Source: Lactococcus termiticola | GTDB lineage: Bacteria > Bacillota > Bacilli > Lactobacillales > Streptococcaceae | Direction: 5' to 3' | NCBI RefSeq assembly: GCF_003116835.1 | Contig: NZ_BFFO01000002.1 | Span: forward strand, 124,001-188,000 | DNA: 64,000 nucleotides | Part shown: positions 1-8,542 of the stretch, in pieces | Position numbering within the stretch: position 1 is the first letter of the stretch | Layout: each line of letters begins with the position of its first letter | Made by a program: the position numbers and the translations under genes | Notes under the pieces: generated by a model | The model's database searches: none | What the model saw: the letters and a program-made list of their open reading frames with translations, nothing else | Told to the model about the DNA's origin: nothing

Positions 1-1
1 A

Positions 2-949
2 TTTTTCCGTCGTCGTTTAGGCGATGAAGTCGTTGAGAACCTTATCGAGCCTTTGCTTTCAGGGGTTTATGGTGGCGACCTTGATACGATGAGTTTGATT
101 TCTACTTATCCTCAGTTTTACGAAGTTGAGCAAAAATACGGCAACTTGATTGATGGCATGAAAAAACAAGCCGCAGAAAATGCCAAGAACACGCCTTATC
201 AAGGACAGAAAAAAGGCATGTTCCTCAACTTTAACACAGGGCTTGAAAGTTTGGTCGATGCGATTGAAGCAGCATTGCCAGCTGAGAACATCATGAAGTC
301 AACAGCGGTGAATAGCATCGCTGAAGGCTATGAACTCAGCTTGTCAAATGGCGAAATCTTGCATGCTGATAGCATCATCTTGACCACTCCGCATGAAGTC
401 TCTGTAAAATTGCTCGGAGAGCATGGCATCATGAAAGACGAGTTTGAGGATGTACCCTCAACATCTGTCGTGACCATCTCTATGGCATTTCCAGCAGAAG
501 CTTTGAAGGAAGATATCGACGGCACAGGCTTCCTCGTGTCAAGAAATGCAGATTTCTCTATCACGGCTTGTACATGGATCCATAAAAAATGGGCGCACTC
601 AACACCAGAAGGTAAAATCGTTCTTCGGGCTTTCCTCGGAAAACCAGGAGACGAGCGTTATACGAAACTTTCTGATGAAGAAATCACCCGTCTCGCACTC
701 CGCGACCTCGGACAAATCATGGAACTCAACGGAGAACCTGAATTTGTTGAAATCTCACGCTTAGATGACTCTATGCCACAGTATACTGTGGGTCACAAGG
801 AACGTTTGGCGAAAGTCCGACAAGACCTTGCAGACAAGATGCCTGGCGTCTTTATCGCTGGGATGTCTTATGATGGGATTGGATTGCCGGATAATGTTGT
901 GGCTGGTCGTGAGGCTGAGAAATTGGCTTTGCGCTATCTGACTGAATAA
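2..949 (+). CDS. hemY: HemY-type porphyrinogen oxidase, 5' end missing
   Basis: FAD-dependent oxidase of the HemY/HemG (CgoX) family, which oxidises coproporphyrinogen III or protoporphyrinogen IX late in heme synthesis. The frame is open from base 2, so the FAD-binding N-terminus lies before the window. The visible part carries the family segment EPLLSGVYGGD near its start and a C-terminal AGMSYDGIGLPD motif that closes the FAD site. It ends in TAA and is followed by a hairpin terminator. An internal ATG at 53 is not the start, because conserved residues precede it. Family assignment is firm; the exact substrate is inferred. Many Streptococcaceae lack most of the heme pathway. Confidence 0.88.
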   Translation, partial: FFRRRLGDEVVENLIEPLLSGVYGGDLDTMSLISTYPQFYEVEQKYGNLIDGMKKQAAENAKNTPYQGQKKGMFLNFNTGLESLVDAIEAALPAENIMKSTAVNSIAEGYELSLSNGEILHADSIILTTPHEVSVKLLGEHGIMKDEFEDVPSTSVVTISMAFPAEALKEDIDGTGFLVSRNADFSITACTWIHKKWAHSTPEGKIVLRAFLGKPGDERYTKLSDEEITRLALRDLGQIMELNGEPEFVEISRLDDSMPQYTVGHKERLAKVRQDLADKMPGVFIAGMSYDGIGLPDNVVAGREAEKLALRYLTE

Positions 950-953
950 ATTA

Positions 954-988
954 AAAAAACACTTTATTTTGAAATAGAGTGTTTTTGA
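954..988. terminator. Bidirectional hairpin terminator
   Basis: AAAACACT and AGTGTTTT arms flank an A/T-rich loop, with A and T runs on either side. It sits between the convergent hemY and HNH endonuclease genes and can serve both strands. Confidence 0.7.
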
Positions 989-1845
989 TTACGTATTTGA
1001 ACTTGTTTTAGAAGTTTTTCCTTATCTTTTGGATCTTCTAATTGATGTATTTTAGCGTGGCAGTTGGGACAAACAGCGATGCAGTTATCAAGAATATCAG
1101 GTCCTCCATTTGAAAGATATTCTATATGATGAGAATGAAGGAAAGGCCTGCCTTCAACTTTGAAAGGAGCATCTTGATCGCAAAGTGCACAGATTCCATT
1201 GGAAAGTAACAAGACATAGTCCCTGATGTCTGTATTACGGTCGAAACTAAATGAACGAGTAGCACGGTAGCTAGGCTGTTTAATAATTTCAAATTGTCCT
1301 AGATTATACTGACTTGCTTGCAGTGCTCTTTCAGCAAGTATTTCTGGACTGGGTTCTTTTCGGTTAACCTTTTTCTTCAATGGGCTAGCAACAATGGAGC
1401 TATCAGGGATATAAAGTCTGCTTGTTAATTGAAGTGGAAATTTATAGACCTTTCGTAAATTACCTTCGATGTCTTCTTCATCGACTTGAAAAGGCTCATC
1501 TGCTAATACTACTTGCCCTGCGTAAATATAGTCAGTTTCTTTAAACTTTTCAAATAGATGAAGTTGCACCCCATTTTCATTAGATTCTGCAAGTGTCTTA
1601 TTTTGGCGTGTGGGTTCTTGGTCTCCGGTTCGTCCCATGCCGGTATAGTAGAGTGTGTCATTAACCCATTTATCTTCATAAGGATTAGATCTTGAGGCAT
1701 TTGCGTGCTTAGATATAAGAACAAGTGTATTGGTCTTGAGTGAGCGATTCATACCAGCCTGCGTAGCGCACTTAAAAATTTCAGCTATTTCGTTAATTTT
1801 ATAGTATTCTCCGACCTTTAGGGATTGTGAATTAAAGTTTTCCAT
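964..1845 (-). CDS. HNH endonuclease with SRA-like N-terminal domain (ScoMcrA-like)
   Basis: A 293-residue protein. The C-terminal third is an HNH nuclease: a CALC pair near residue 219, then HSHHIEYLSNGG at about 237 and CPNCHAKIHQ ending near 268, giving two zinc-binding CxxC pairs and the catalytic histidines. The N-terminal part contains YYTGMGRTGDQ followed by a block with NKTLAES and VQLHLFE. I recognise this as the SRA/YDG-like modified-base binding fold found in ScoMcrA-type enzymes. Such proteins cut DNA carrying modified cytosine, and are stand-alone type IV restriction systems. No methylase lies nearby. The nuclease call is strong; recognition of modified DNA is inferred from domain resemblance. 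Confidence 0.82.
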   Translation of the reverse strand: MENFNSQSLKVGEYYKINEIAEIFKCATQAGMNRSLKTNTLVLISKHANASRSNPYEDKWVNDTLYYTGMGRTGDQEPTRQNKTLAESNENGVQLHLFEKFKETDYIYAGQVVLADEPFQVDEEDIEGNLRKVYKFPLQLTSRLYIPDSSIVASPLKKKVNRKEPSPEILAERALQASQYNLGQFEIIKQPSYRATRSFSFDRNTDIRDYVLLLSNGICALCDQDAPFKVEGRPFLHSHHIEYLSNGGPDILDNCIAVCPNCHAKIHQLEDPKDKEKLLKQVQIRNQKHSISK

Positions 1846-1953
1846 AATCTTATTATCTCATATGAAATTAGGAAAACAAATAATTTAATAATATTTATCT
1901 GCTTTTAAGGAAGACTCTCAAATAAAGGACATCAGAAATGTAAAGCGAAACGT

Positions 1954-1982
1954 TTTACAAATCGTTTTATATTTGCTATACT
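1954..1982 (+). promoter_or_regulatory. Promoter of the toxin-antitoxin operon
   Basis: TTTACA (-35) and TATACT (-10) with a 17-bp spacer, 22 bp before the antitoxin ATG. CGTTTTA occurs twice, 12 bp apart (1951 and 1963), around the -35 box. This is a plausible autorepression site, as usual for such operons. Confidence 0.75.
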
Positions 1983-2004
1983 AAATTCACCAAGGAGACC
2001 CACC

Positions 2005-2292
2005 ATGACAACCCTAGTAAAAGACAAACTCTACAATTTCAGAACTAACGCCGCCCATCTGGAAGAAGCCAAGGCTATCATGAAGAAGCAAGATGTTGAG
2101 CTGTCGGCGATATTTAACGAGGTCATTGAACAAATTATTCTCACGAAGAAGTCGCCCATCAAATCCAAGGAAGAGATTGAAGCTGAGCTCTTCTTAGACG
2201 AGCTTGACAAGACACTTAATTCAAGGCTCGACAAGATTCTAGCGGGAGAATATATGACAGAGAGCGAAGTGAGGGAGCGACTTGGACTTTAG
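2005..2292 (+). CDS. RelB/DinJ-family antitoxin
   Basis: A 95-residue protein with a short N-terminal beta strand (VKDKLYNFRTN) followed by helices, as in RelB/DinJ ribbon-helix-helix antitoxins, and a charged C-terminal tail that would wrap the toxin. A clear AAGGAGA ribosome site precedes the ATG. The gene overlaps the downstream RelE/ParE-type gene by 11 bp, the usual antitoxin-first arrangement with translational coupling. It is expected to neutralise the toxin and repress the operon. Exact family (RelB versus DinJ) cannot be settled by eye. Confidence 0.75.
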   Translation: MTTLVKDKLYNFRTNAAHLEEAKAIMKKQDVELSAIFNEVIEQIILTKKSPIKSKEEIEAELFLDELDKTLNSRLDKILAGEYMTESEVRERLGL

Positions 2293-2635
2293 ATTTTCAA
2301 ATGACTTTACCCAAGACCTGCTGGATTTACAAAGCTATATCAAAGATAAATTCCATAATGAAAAAGCAGCTCGTGATATCTTGGAGAAAATCATGGCAAG
2401 CTTAGCCCTGCTCCCAAAGGCACCTCAGCTGGGCCTTAACTTTGATGAACGTGTGGGCAGAAAGCTTTTGACAAGCTTTAATACCAGGATGCTCATCGTA
2501 GATAAAAAGTTTTTGGTGTTTTATGCTTATTCAGAAGAAATGCTGGTGGTTTTGAGGTTAGTCAGTGCCGATACGAACTATTTGAAGTATTTGGATACCC
2601 TGTTTTCAAGAATCAAGAAAGAACTCGATCCTTAG
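2282..2635 (+). CDS. RelE/ParE-superfamily toxin
   Basis: A 117-residue protein starting at a TTG codon inside the end of the antitoxin gene. The fold pattern fits RelE/ParE toxins: an N-terminal strand FRFSNDF, two helices containing SYIKDKFHNEKAARDI, then strands including RMLIVDKKFLVFYAYSEEM and a final VLRLVSADTNY. RelE members cleave mRNA on the ribosome, while ParE members poison gyrase. Sequence alone does not tell which applies here. The TTG start and the overlap should keep its translation low and tied to the antitoxin. A terminator hairpin begins within its last codons. Confidence 0.75.
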   Translation: MDFRFSNDFTQDLLDLQSYIKDKFHNEKAARDILEKIMASLALLPKAPQLGLNFDERVGRKLLTSFNTRMLIVDKKFLVFYAYSEEMLVVLRLVSADTNYLKYLDTLFSRIKKELDP

Positions 2636-2648
2636 TCGAGCTCTTTTT
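2619..2648 (+). terminator. Terminator of the toxin-antitoxin operon
   Basis: Arms AAGAACTCGA and TCGAGCTCTT (one mismatch) are followed by a T run. The toxin stop codon lies in the loop. Confidence 0.7.
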
Positions 2649-2663
2649 GTATCTTAAAAGTCT

Positions 2664-2689
2664 TAAAAAAGAAAAAGCCCAAAGGGCCT
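2664..2689 (-). terminator. Terminator of glnPQ
   Basis: Read on the minus strand, GCCC-TTT-GGGC is followed by TTTTTC and a second T run, just after the glnQ stop codon. Confidence 0.65.
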
Positions 2690-2698
2690 CCTCAAATA

Positions 2699-3442
2699 TT
2701 AAGCATTTAAAACCTTAGACAAGAAGTCCTGAAGCCGTGGATGTTTCGGATGGTCGAAGACATCCTCAGGTGTTCCATCTTCAAGGATGAGGCCGCCGTC
2801 TGTAAAGATGACGCGGTTGGCGACCTTGCGGGCAAAGCCCATCTCGTGAGTCACGATGAGCATAGTCATGCCGTCATCCGCGATTCGGCGCATGAGGTCA
2901 AGGACGTCACCGACCATTTCTGGGTCGAGGGCTGAGGTTGGCTCGTCAAAGAGCATGACATCTGGGTCCATTGCCAGGGCGCGTGCGATGGCTACACGTT
3001 GCTTCTGACCACCTGAGAGCATGTCAGGCATAGTGTCTTTCTTTTCAAGAAGTCCTACAGCCTCTAGGAGGTGGAGGGCTTTTTCTTCTGCCTCAGCCTT
3101 GCTCTGCTTTTTGAGCTGGATAGGAGCATAGGTGATATTCTCAAAGACAGTCATGTTTGGAAAGAGGTTGAAGTGTTGGAAGACCATACCAACGTTCTGG
3201 CGGACCAGGTTGATATCGGTGTTTTTATCGGTCAGATTAAATCCGTCGACGATGATATCGCCAGATGTTGCGGCTTCGAGGCCGTTCAGAGAACGCAGGA
3301 AGGTAGATTTCCCAGATCCTGAAGGGCCGATAATGCAGACCACATCACCTTTTTCAAAGGTGGTTGTGATGCCCTTAAGGACTTCATTTTTACCAAAAGA
3401 TTTATGTAAGTCAGTGACTTCGATTTGTGTATTGATTCCCAT
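2699..3442 (-). CDS. glnQ: Amino-acid ABC transporter ATPase GlnQ
   Basis: ATP-binding subunit of the glutamine/glutamate (polar amino acid) importer, 247 residues, the usual size. Walker [10 protein letters not shown] is at 39-47, the Q-loop is MVFQHFN near 87, the signature LSGGQKQR is at 142-149, Walker B VMLFDE is at 162-167, and the H-loop is IVTHE near 196. It lies 12 bp downstream of glnP and is transcribed with it. It would form a dimer under the membrane domain fused to the receptor domains of GlnP. Confidence 0.95.
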   Translation of the reverse strand: MGINTQIEVTDLHKSFGKNEVLKGITTTFEKGDVVCIIGPSGSGKSTFLRSLNGLEAATSGDIIVDGFNLTDKNTDINLVRQNVGMVFQHFNLFPNMTVFENITYAPIQLKKQSKAEAEEKALHLLEAVGLLEKKDTMPDMLSGGQKQRVAIARALAMDPDVMLFDEPTSALDPEMVGDVLDLMRRIADDGMTMLIVTHEMGFARKVANRVIFTDGGLILEDGTPEDVFDHPKHPRLQDFLSKVLNA

Positions 3443-3454
3443 ATTTCCCCCTAA

Positions 3455-5602
3455 TTATTTGATACGACGTTCAACGAGACGGCCAACATACATCAGGATC
3501 AAGAGGATGATGATGTAGATGAGACCAATCAAGCCGTAAACGCGGAAACCTTGGAAGTTACGAGCAACGATGATTTGCCCGGCTTGAAGGAGTTCGACCA
3601 GACCGATGGTTGATACCAGGGTCGTATCCTTAAGTGTGATGATGAATTGGTTGATCAAGCTTGGTGTAGTAATCTTCACAGCTTGTGGCAAGACTACCTT
3701 ACGCATAGTTGTGAGATAAGAGACACCGAGTGAGCGAGAAGCTTCGGTCTGTCCAAGTGGTACGGCGTTGACCCCACCACGGAAAATTTCAGCGATATAA
3801 GAGGATTCGTTCAGTGTCAGTGCAATCACACCGGCGACAAACTCGTTGATTGGACTCTGCTGTCCTGTGATCGACTGCATCAGGTTTGGAATACCAAAGA
3901 AGAGGAAGAAGATCAAGACCAGAAGTGGAATCGAACGGTTGAGGTCGACATAGACCCGGGCAATGCCACGGAGAAGCTTGCTTGGTGAGACGGACATGAA
4001 GCCGAAGATCACACCGACAATCACAGCGAGGACAAAGGAGATGACAGCAAGTTCAAGTGTGACCAGGAGGCCCTTGGCGATTTGTTGCCAGTTATTGTAG
4101 ATGATCCCCCAGAGTGTTTTCTCGCTGACGGTCTTCTTACCGTTGTTGCTGTTTCCTGTTGCCAGGTACTTGCTCTTGATTTGGTCGTAGGTCCCGTTGG
4201 CCTTGATGTCGGCTAGGCCGTTGTTGAACATCTCAATCAGCTCTGGGTTAGAGCCCTTCTTGACTGCAAAACCATAGGTACCAGCGGGCACAGCCTTGAG
4301 TGGTGTGACCATGTTTTGCCCTTGTTTAATTGCATATTGGATGACAGGCTCATCATCCATCACGGCATCAATTGAGCCGGATTGAAGGGATTGGTACATG
4401 CTGGTCGCATCAGAGAAGGTCTTGACCTTATAGCCGTATTTGTCCTTGTTTTCTGTCAGGTAAGTATAAGAGACGGTACCGTTTTTAGCACCAACGGTCT
4501 TGCCTTTGAGGTCCTCCCAGCTCTTGATTTTTTCATCTTTGCGGGCGGCCACAGTGACGTTGGCTTGATAATAAGCGTCTGAGAAATTGAAGACTTCCTT
4601 ACGGGCGTCGGTGATTGACATGCCGGCCATGGCTGCATCAGCCTGACCTGCCTGGAGGGCGTTGACTGCTGCATCAAAGCCGACAAAGTTCCATTTGATG
4701 GTGAAGCCTTGGTCTTTGGCGATGGCATTCAGCAGGTCAACGTCAATCCCTGTGTATTGCTTATCAGAGTTTTGAAACTCAAATGGGGCAAAAGAGTTGT
4801 CAGAGTAGATGTTGTAGACTTCTTTTTTAGGCGTTGCCTTTTTAGTCGAAGCCTTGGTGTATTTGTCGACAATCTTTTGATAGTCGCCATTGGCCTTCAT
4901 TTGAGCCAGTGTCTTGTTGAAATCTTTAACGAGTTGGGCGTTTTTACCCTTGGCAACGGCAAAGCCGTAACCGCCAGGCAGTGAAATCGCTGGCAGGTTG
5001 ATGGCCAGGTCTTGACCCTGTGTGATGGCATAAGAAATGACAGGCACTTCATCCATCACACCGACGATATTGCCTGATGAAAGGGCAGAATACATGTGCG
5101 TGCCATCAGAGTAGGTCTTGATTTCGTAGCCGTACTTGCTTTGATTGCTCTGGAGCCAGCTTTGAGCAGCTGTCCCATTTTTGACACCAACTGTCTTTCC
5201 CTTGAGCTCTGAGTAGTCAGAGATAGGTTTTGCCTTGGTCGTCGCAATGGTCAGAGCTGAGCTATAATAAGGCTTTGAGAAATCAAAAAGATTTTTCCGC
5301 TCGTCAGTGATGGACATGCCGGCGATGACGCCATCGGCCTGGCCAGACTGGAGCTGGTTGACCGCTGTGTCAAAGCCAGGGAAGCTGATGTCAAGCTTCC
5401 AGTTGTTTTCCTTTGCGACGGCCTTGATCAGGTCGACGTCGATACCGACCCATTCCTTATTTGAATTTTGAAATTCAAAAGGAGCGTAGGCATTGTCAGA
5501 AGCGATTTTGACTGTGGTTTCAGCCTGGGCTTTGGGAGATGCCAGGCCAAAGACTGAAAACATGGCGAAGAGGCTCGCCAGTCCGATTAAATACTTTTTC
5601 AT
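3455..5602 (-). CDS. glnP: GlnP: two substrate-binding domains fused to ABC permease
   Basis: Membrane subunit of the glutamine/glutamate importer, 715 residues from the chosen start. A signal peptide (MKKYLIGLASLFAMF, cleavage likely after residue 27) is followed by two tandem substrate-binding domains, roughly 30-250 and 258-485. Both contain the family block IDVDL and AGMSITD. A HisM-type permease domain with the GVIALTLNESSYIAEIFRGG loop then follows. The ATG at 5602 is chosen because it starts the signal peptide and has GGAGGAT upstream; the frame stays open for 37 more codons but these are not plausible coding. This double-receptor layout is the one known from Lactococcus lactis GlnPQ. 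Confidence 0.95.
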   Translation of the reverse strand: MKKYLIGLASLFAMFSVFGLASPKAQAETTVKIASDNAYAPFEFQNSNKEWVGIDVDLIKAVAKENNWKLDISFPGFDTAVNQLQSGQADGVIAGMSITDERKNLFDFSKPYYSSALTIATTKAKPISDYSELKGKTVGVKNGTAAQSWLQSNQSKYGYEIKTYSDGTHMYSALSSGNIVGVMDEVPVISYAITQGQDLAINLPAISLPGGYGFAVAKGKNAQLVKDFNKTLAQMKANGDYQKIVDKYTKASTKKATPKKEVYNIYSDNSFAPFEFQNSDKQYTGIDVDLLNAIAKDQGFTIKWNFVGFDAAVNALQAGQADAAMAGMSITDARKEVFNFSDAYYQANVTVAARKDEKIKSWEDLKGKTVGAKNGTVSYTYLTENKDKYGYKVKTFSDATSMYQSLQSGSIDAVMDDEPVIQYAIKQGQNMVTPLKAVPAGTYGFAVKKGSNPELIEMFNNGLADIKANGTYDQIKSKYLATGNSNNGKKTVSEKTLWGIIYNNWQQIAKGLLVTLELAVISFVLAVIVGVIFGFMSVSPSKLLRGIARVYVDLNRSIPLLVLIFFLFFGIPNLMQSITGQQSPINEFVAGVIALTLNESSYIAEIFRGGVNAVPLGQTEASRSLGVSYLTTMRKVVLPQAVKITTPSLINQFIITLKDTTLVSTIGLVELLQAGQIIVARNFQGFRVYGLIGLIYIIILLILMYVGRLVERRIK

Positions 5603-5631
5603 TCTATCCTCCGATAAGTTGTATATAAAAT

Positions 5632-5660
5632 AGTATATCATAAAAACAATTTTGGAACAA
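5632..5660 (-). promoter_or_regulatory. Promoter of glnPQ
   Basis: On the minus strand TTGTTC (-35), a 17-bp spacer and TATACT (-10), 30 bp before the glnP ATG. It also falls inside the spurious upstream extension of the frame, supporting the shorter start. Confidence 0.65.
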
Positions 5661-5867
5661 AGATTTTGAAAGTATATGTAAGAAGATGTGACATGCTTTC
5701 TGATTTTGTCCAAAGTTTAATCAAGGGCCATAAAAAACTTTTTGAAGCTATTATATAGGAAAAGAAGCAAGAAATAGCGTCTGAGCTGGGGATTAGATTT
5801 GTCAAAACAGCTTTTTTAGGGTAAAATGAAAATCAATGTCAAACGTTGAATATTTTGGAGGTTCCTC

Positions 5868-6536
5868 TTGTTCTTAAATTTTCCTAGCCTGTCCGTCTTT
5901 GGTTTCTTCAACGACTGGATGGCCAATTTTGCCCAAATGCCTAACGGCCACATCTGGATTTATGTGACCCTGGGTCTGATTATCTTTGTCGAGACCGGCC
6001 TGGTCATCTTTCCCTTCTTGCCGGGCGACTCCATCCTCTTCTTTGTCGGCTCGCTGGCAGCCATGTCAAATGGTAAGCTTTCCCTGCTCTACCTGATTTT
6101 GGTCATGGGGATTCTGGCCTTTCTGGCCAATCTGCTCAACTATGAAATTGGTCGAAAATTTGGGAATGTGATTCCAAAGCATCCCAAACTGTCGAAATTC
6201 CTGAAGCCAGAGTACTTAGAAGAAGCCCACAAGTTCTTTGAAAAATGGGGAGCCTGGGCAATCTTCCTGGGACGCTTCATGCCCATCATCCGGACCGTCG
6301 TGCCCTTTGTGGCTGGGACCGGCCGGATGCCTCATAAGAAATTTGTCCTCTTTAATTTTCTCGGTGGCTTCTCTTGGGTTATTGTCACGCTGGGGGCTGG
6401 CTACCTCTTTGGCCAGGTACCCTTCATCAAGAAGAACTTTGAGCTGGTCATGATAGCCATTGTCGTGGTGTCGCTCCTTCCAGCAGCCATCGGTGTCCTC
6501 CGCAAGTATCTGTCTACAAGGCGGAAGGCAGCTTAA
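5868..6536 (+). CDS. DedA-family membrane protein
   Basis: An integral membrane protein of 222 residues in the DedA/SNARE-associated family, whose members recycle undecaprenyl phosphate or other lipids across the membrane. Visible hallmarks are VFPFLPGDSILFFVGSLA in the first third and the conserved FLGRFMPIIRTVVPFVAG segment, with FNFLGGFSW following. The start is a TTG with TTGGAGG six bases upstream; there is no suitable ATG. A TAAAAT -10 element lies at about 5822. It is a single-gene unit between glnPQ (divergent) and aroE. The transported lipid cannot be told from sequence. Confidence 0.88.
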   Translation: MFLNFPSLSVFGFFNDWMANFAQMPNGHIWIYVTLGLIIFVETGLVIFPFLPGDSILFFVGSLAAMSNGKLSLLYLILVMGILAFLANLLNYEIGRKFGNVIPKHPKLSKFLKPEYLEEAHKFFEKWGAWAIFLGRFMPIIRTVVPFVAGTGRMPHKKFVLFNFLGGFSWVIVTLGAGYLFGQVPFIKKNFELVMIAIVVVSLLPAAIGVLRKYLSTRRKAA

Positions 6537-6605
6537 TTTATAAATAAAGTTAGAATGGTATAATGGTATTTACTCTATGTAAATGCTATTTTTTATGAGG
6601 AAAAT

Positions 6606-7466
6606 ATGGAAATAAACGCAAAGACAAGACTGGCTGCGGTCGTCGCCAATCCCATCAAGCACAGTCTTTCTCCTTTTATTCATAATCTAGCCTTTGAAAT
6701 GACCGGAGAAAACGGCCTTTATTTGGCCTGGGAAATTGAAGAGGCAGGCCTCGAGCAGATAGTCAAGAACATTCGCCTCCTGGATATGTATGGCATCAAT
6801 CTTTCGATGCCTTATAAACAGGCGGTTCTCCCTTATTTGGACGAGCTGAGTCCATCGGCTGAGGCTATCGGGGCGGTCAATACAGTTGTCAGGCAGGGCG
6901 ATAAGCTGGTCGGCCATAATACGGACGGGATTGGCTTTTTCCGGTCGCTAGAGGCTCTGGACTATCGGCCTGAGGGGCAAGAACTGGTCGTCCTTGGTGG
7001 CGGGGGTGCTGGCATGGCGATGATTGCCCAAGCTCTACTAGACGGTGCCCAGGCAGTTCATGTATTTGCCAGAAAATCTCATTCTTTTGCTGGATTGGAA
7101 GAGCGTTTGAATGCTATGTCTGACAAGGTCAAGCTTTATGATTTAGCAGATGAGGCAGAGCTCCAGGCGAAGCTTGACCGCTCTAGTCTTCTGGTCAATG
7201 CGACTTCTGTTGGGATGGACGGTCTATCAATGCCCTGTTCTGAAGCGATTAAGCTCAGTCCGGAGTTGCTGGTCGCCGATGCCATCTATAAGGTCGCCGA
7301 AACGCCCTTTTTGACTTGGGCCAAGCAACAGGGCTGTCGGACAACGAATGGCCTTGGTATGCTCCTTTATCAGGCGGCAGAGGCCTTTGAACTTTGGACG
7401 GGGAAGGAGATGCCGGTGGAAGCTGTTGAATCGGCTCTTTTAAGGAAAATGACTGAGGATAAATAA
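6606..7466 (+). CDS. aroE: Shikimate dehydrogenase AroE
   Basis: NADP-dependent reduction of 3-dehydroshikimate to shikimate in aromatic amino acid synthesis. It has 286 residues. The shikimate-binding motif NPIKHSLSP is at 15-23, the catalytic lysine is in MPYK (71), the partner Asp is in NTDG (107), and the nucleotide loop GGGGAG is at 131-136. GAGGAAA precedes the ATG. An extended -10 (TGGTATAAT) lies at 6556-6564. Its stop codon overlaps the start of aroB by one base, so aroE-aroB-proA read as one operon. Confidence 0.95.
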   Translation: MEINAKTRLAAVVANPIKHSLSPFIHNLAFEMTGENGLYLAWEIEEAGLEQIVKNIRLLDMYGINLSMPYKQAVLPYLDELSPSAEAIGAVNTVVRQGDKLVGHNTDGIGFFRSLEALDYRPEGQELVVLGGGGAGMAMIAQALLDGAQAVHVFARKSHSFAGLEERLNAMSDKVKLYDLADEAELQAKLDRSSLLVNATSVGMDGLSMPCSEAIKLSPELLVADAIYKVAETPFLTWAKQQGCRTTNGLGMLLYQAAEAFELWTGKEMPVEAVESALLRKMTEDK

Positions 7467-8542
7467 TGATGAAAATACATGTAAATATGCCCCAGAAGCC
7501 TTACGACATCCTCATCAAACGAGGGGGTCTGGAAAAGGCCTCAGCCTGGGTCTCTAGCCTCTGGCAAGCACAAAAAATCTTGGTCATCAGCGATGACAGA
7601 GTTGCCGGCTTCTACGCAGACCGGCTCTTAACCGATCTAAATACAGCAGGCTTCAAGGCCAGTCTCTTCAGTTTTCCAGCAGGAGAAGCTTCAAAAACGC
7701 TTGCGACTGCTGAAAAAATATGGCATCATTGTGCAGAGCTCGGCCTGACCCGTTCTGATGGCATCATCGCCCTAGGCGGTGGTGTAGTGGGCGATCTGGC
7801 TGGCTTTGTGGCCTCGACCTACTTGCGGGGGATTCACTTTTTGCAGATTGCGACCAGCCTGACGGCCCAGGTGGACAGCTCAGTTGGAGGAAAAACCGCA
7901 GTTAATACAGCGATTGCCAAGAACATGATAGGGACTTTTGCCCAGCCTGACGGCGTCCTGATTGACCCAGATTTATTAAAAAGTCTGGATTCACGCTGTC
8001 TGATTGAAGGGATGGGAGAGGTCATCAAATGTGGCCTGATTGCGGACAAAGAACTCTGGGACTTTATTCAGACGATGTCTGGTCCTGAGACAATTCTTGA
8101 AAATGCAGAATATCTCATCAGCCGGGCCGTTGAAGTCAAGCGGAAGCTTGTGGTTGAGGATGAGCTGGATCATGGCAGTCGTCTTTATCTGAATTTTGGC
8201 CACACAATTGGCCATGCAGTCGAGACCACGGCGGGTTACGGCCACATCATGCACGGGGAAGCCGTTGCGATTGGCATGGTTCAAATCAGTCAGCATGCTG
8301 AAAAGCAAGGCCTGATGCCTGCGGGGTTTACAGAGAAAATCAAGGCGACCTGTGAGAAATTCGGACTGCCGACCAGCTTTGAGCCCTGGAATGAAGAAGA
8401 GCTCTACGCCGCCCTTTCCCATGACAAAAAAACGCGGGGCGATAGCATCAAGACGGTCATCGTCCCAGAAATCGGCCAGGCAAAAATCCATGAACTGAAA
8501 ATCCAAGAAATGAAGTCCTTTTTGAAGAAGGAGGGAGAATGA
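7466..8542 (+). CDS. aroB: 3-Dehydroquinate synthase AroB
   Basis: Converts DAHP to 3-dehydroquinate, the second step of the shikimate pathway. It has 358 residues, as usual. Landmarks: [12 protein letters not shown] in the NAD site, [13 protein letters not shown], and the zinc ligands in [20 protein letters not shown] and MHGEAVAIG. The start overlaps the aroE stop (TAATG). A second ATG follows directly, so the start could be one codon later. No other aro genes are in the window; the operon continues directly into proA. Confidence 0.95.
   Translation: MMKIHVNMPQKPYDILIKRGGLEKASAWVSSLWQAQKILVISDDRVAGFYADRLLTDLNTAGFKASLFSFPAGEASKTLATAEKIWHHCAELGLTRSDGIIALGGGVVGDLAGFVASTYLRGIHFLQIATSLTAQVDSSVGGKTAVNTAIAKNMIGTFAQPDGVLIDPDLLKSLDSRCLIEGMGEVIKCGLIADKELWDFIQTMSGPETILENAEYLISRAVEVKRKLVVEDELDHGSRLYLNFGHTIGHAVETTAGYGHIMHGEAVAIGMVQISQHAEKQGLMPAGFTEKIKATCEKFGLPTSFEPWNEEELYAALSHDKKTRGDSIKTVIVPEIGQAKIHELKIQEMKSFLKKEGE

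Noticed and set aside
5603-5713. Upstream 37-codon extension of glnP
   Set aside because: It precedes a clear signal peptide and overlaps the promoter; GGAGGAT supports the ATG at 5602.
7991-8506. 171-codon minus-strand frame opposite aroB
   Set aside because: Shadow of aroB; no ribosome site or family pattern.
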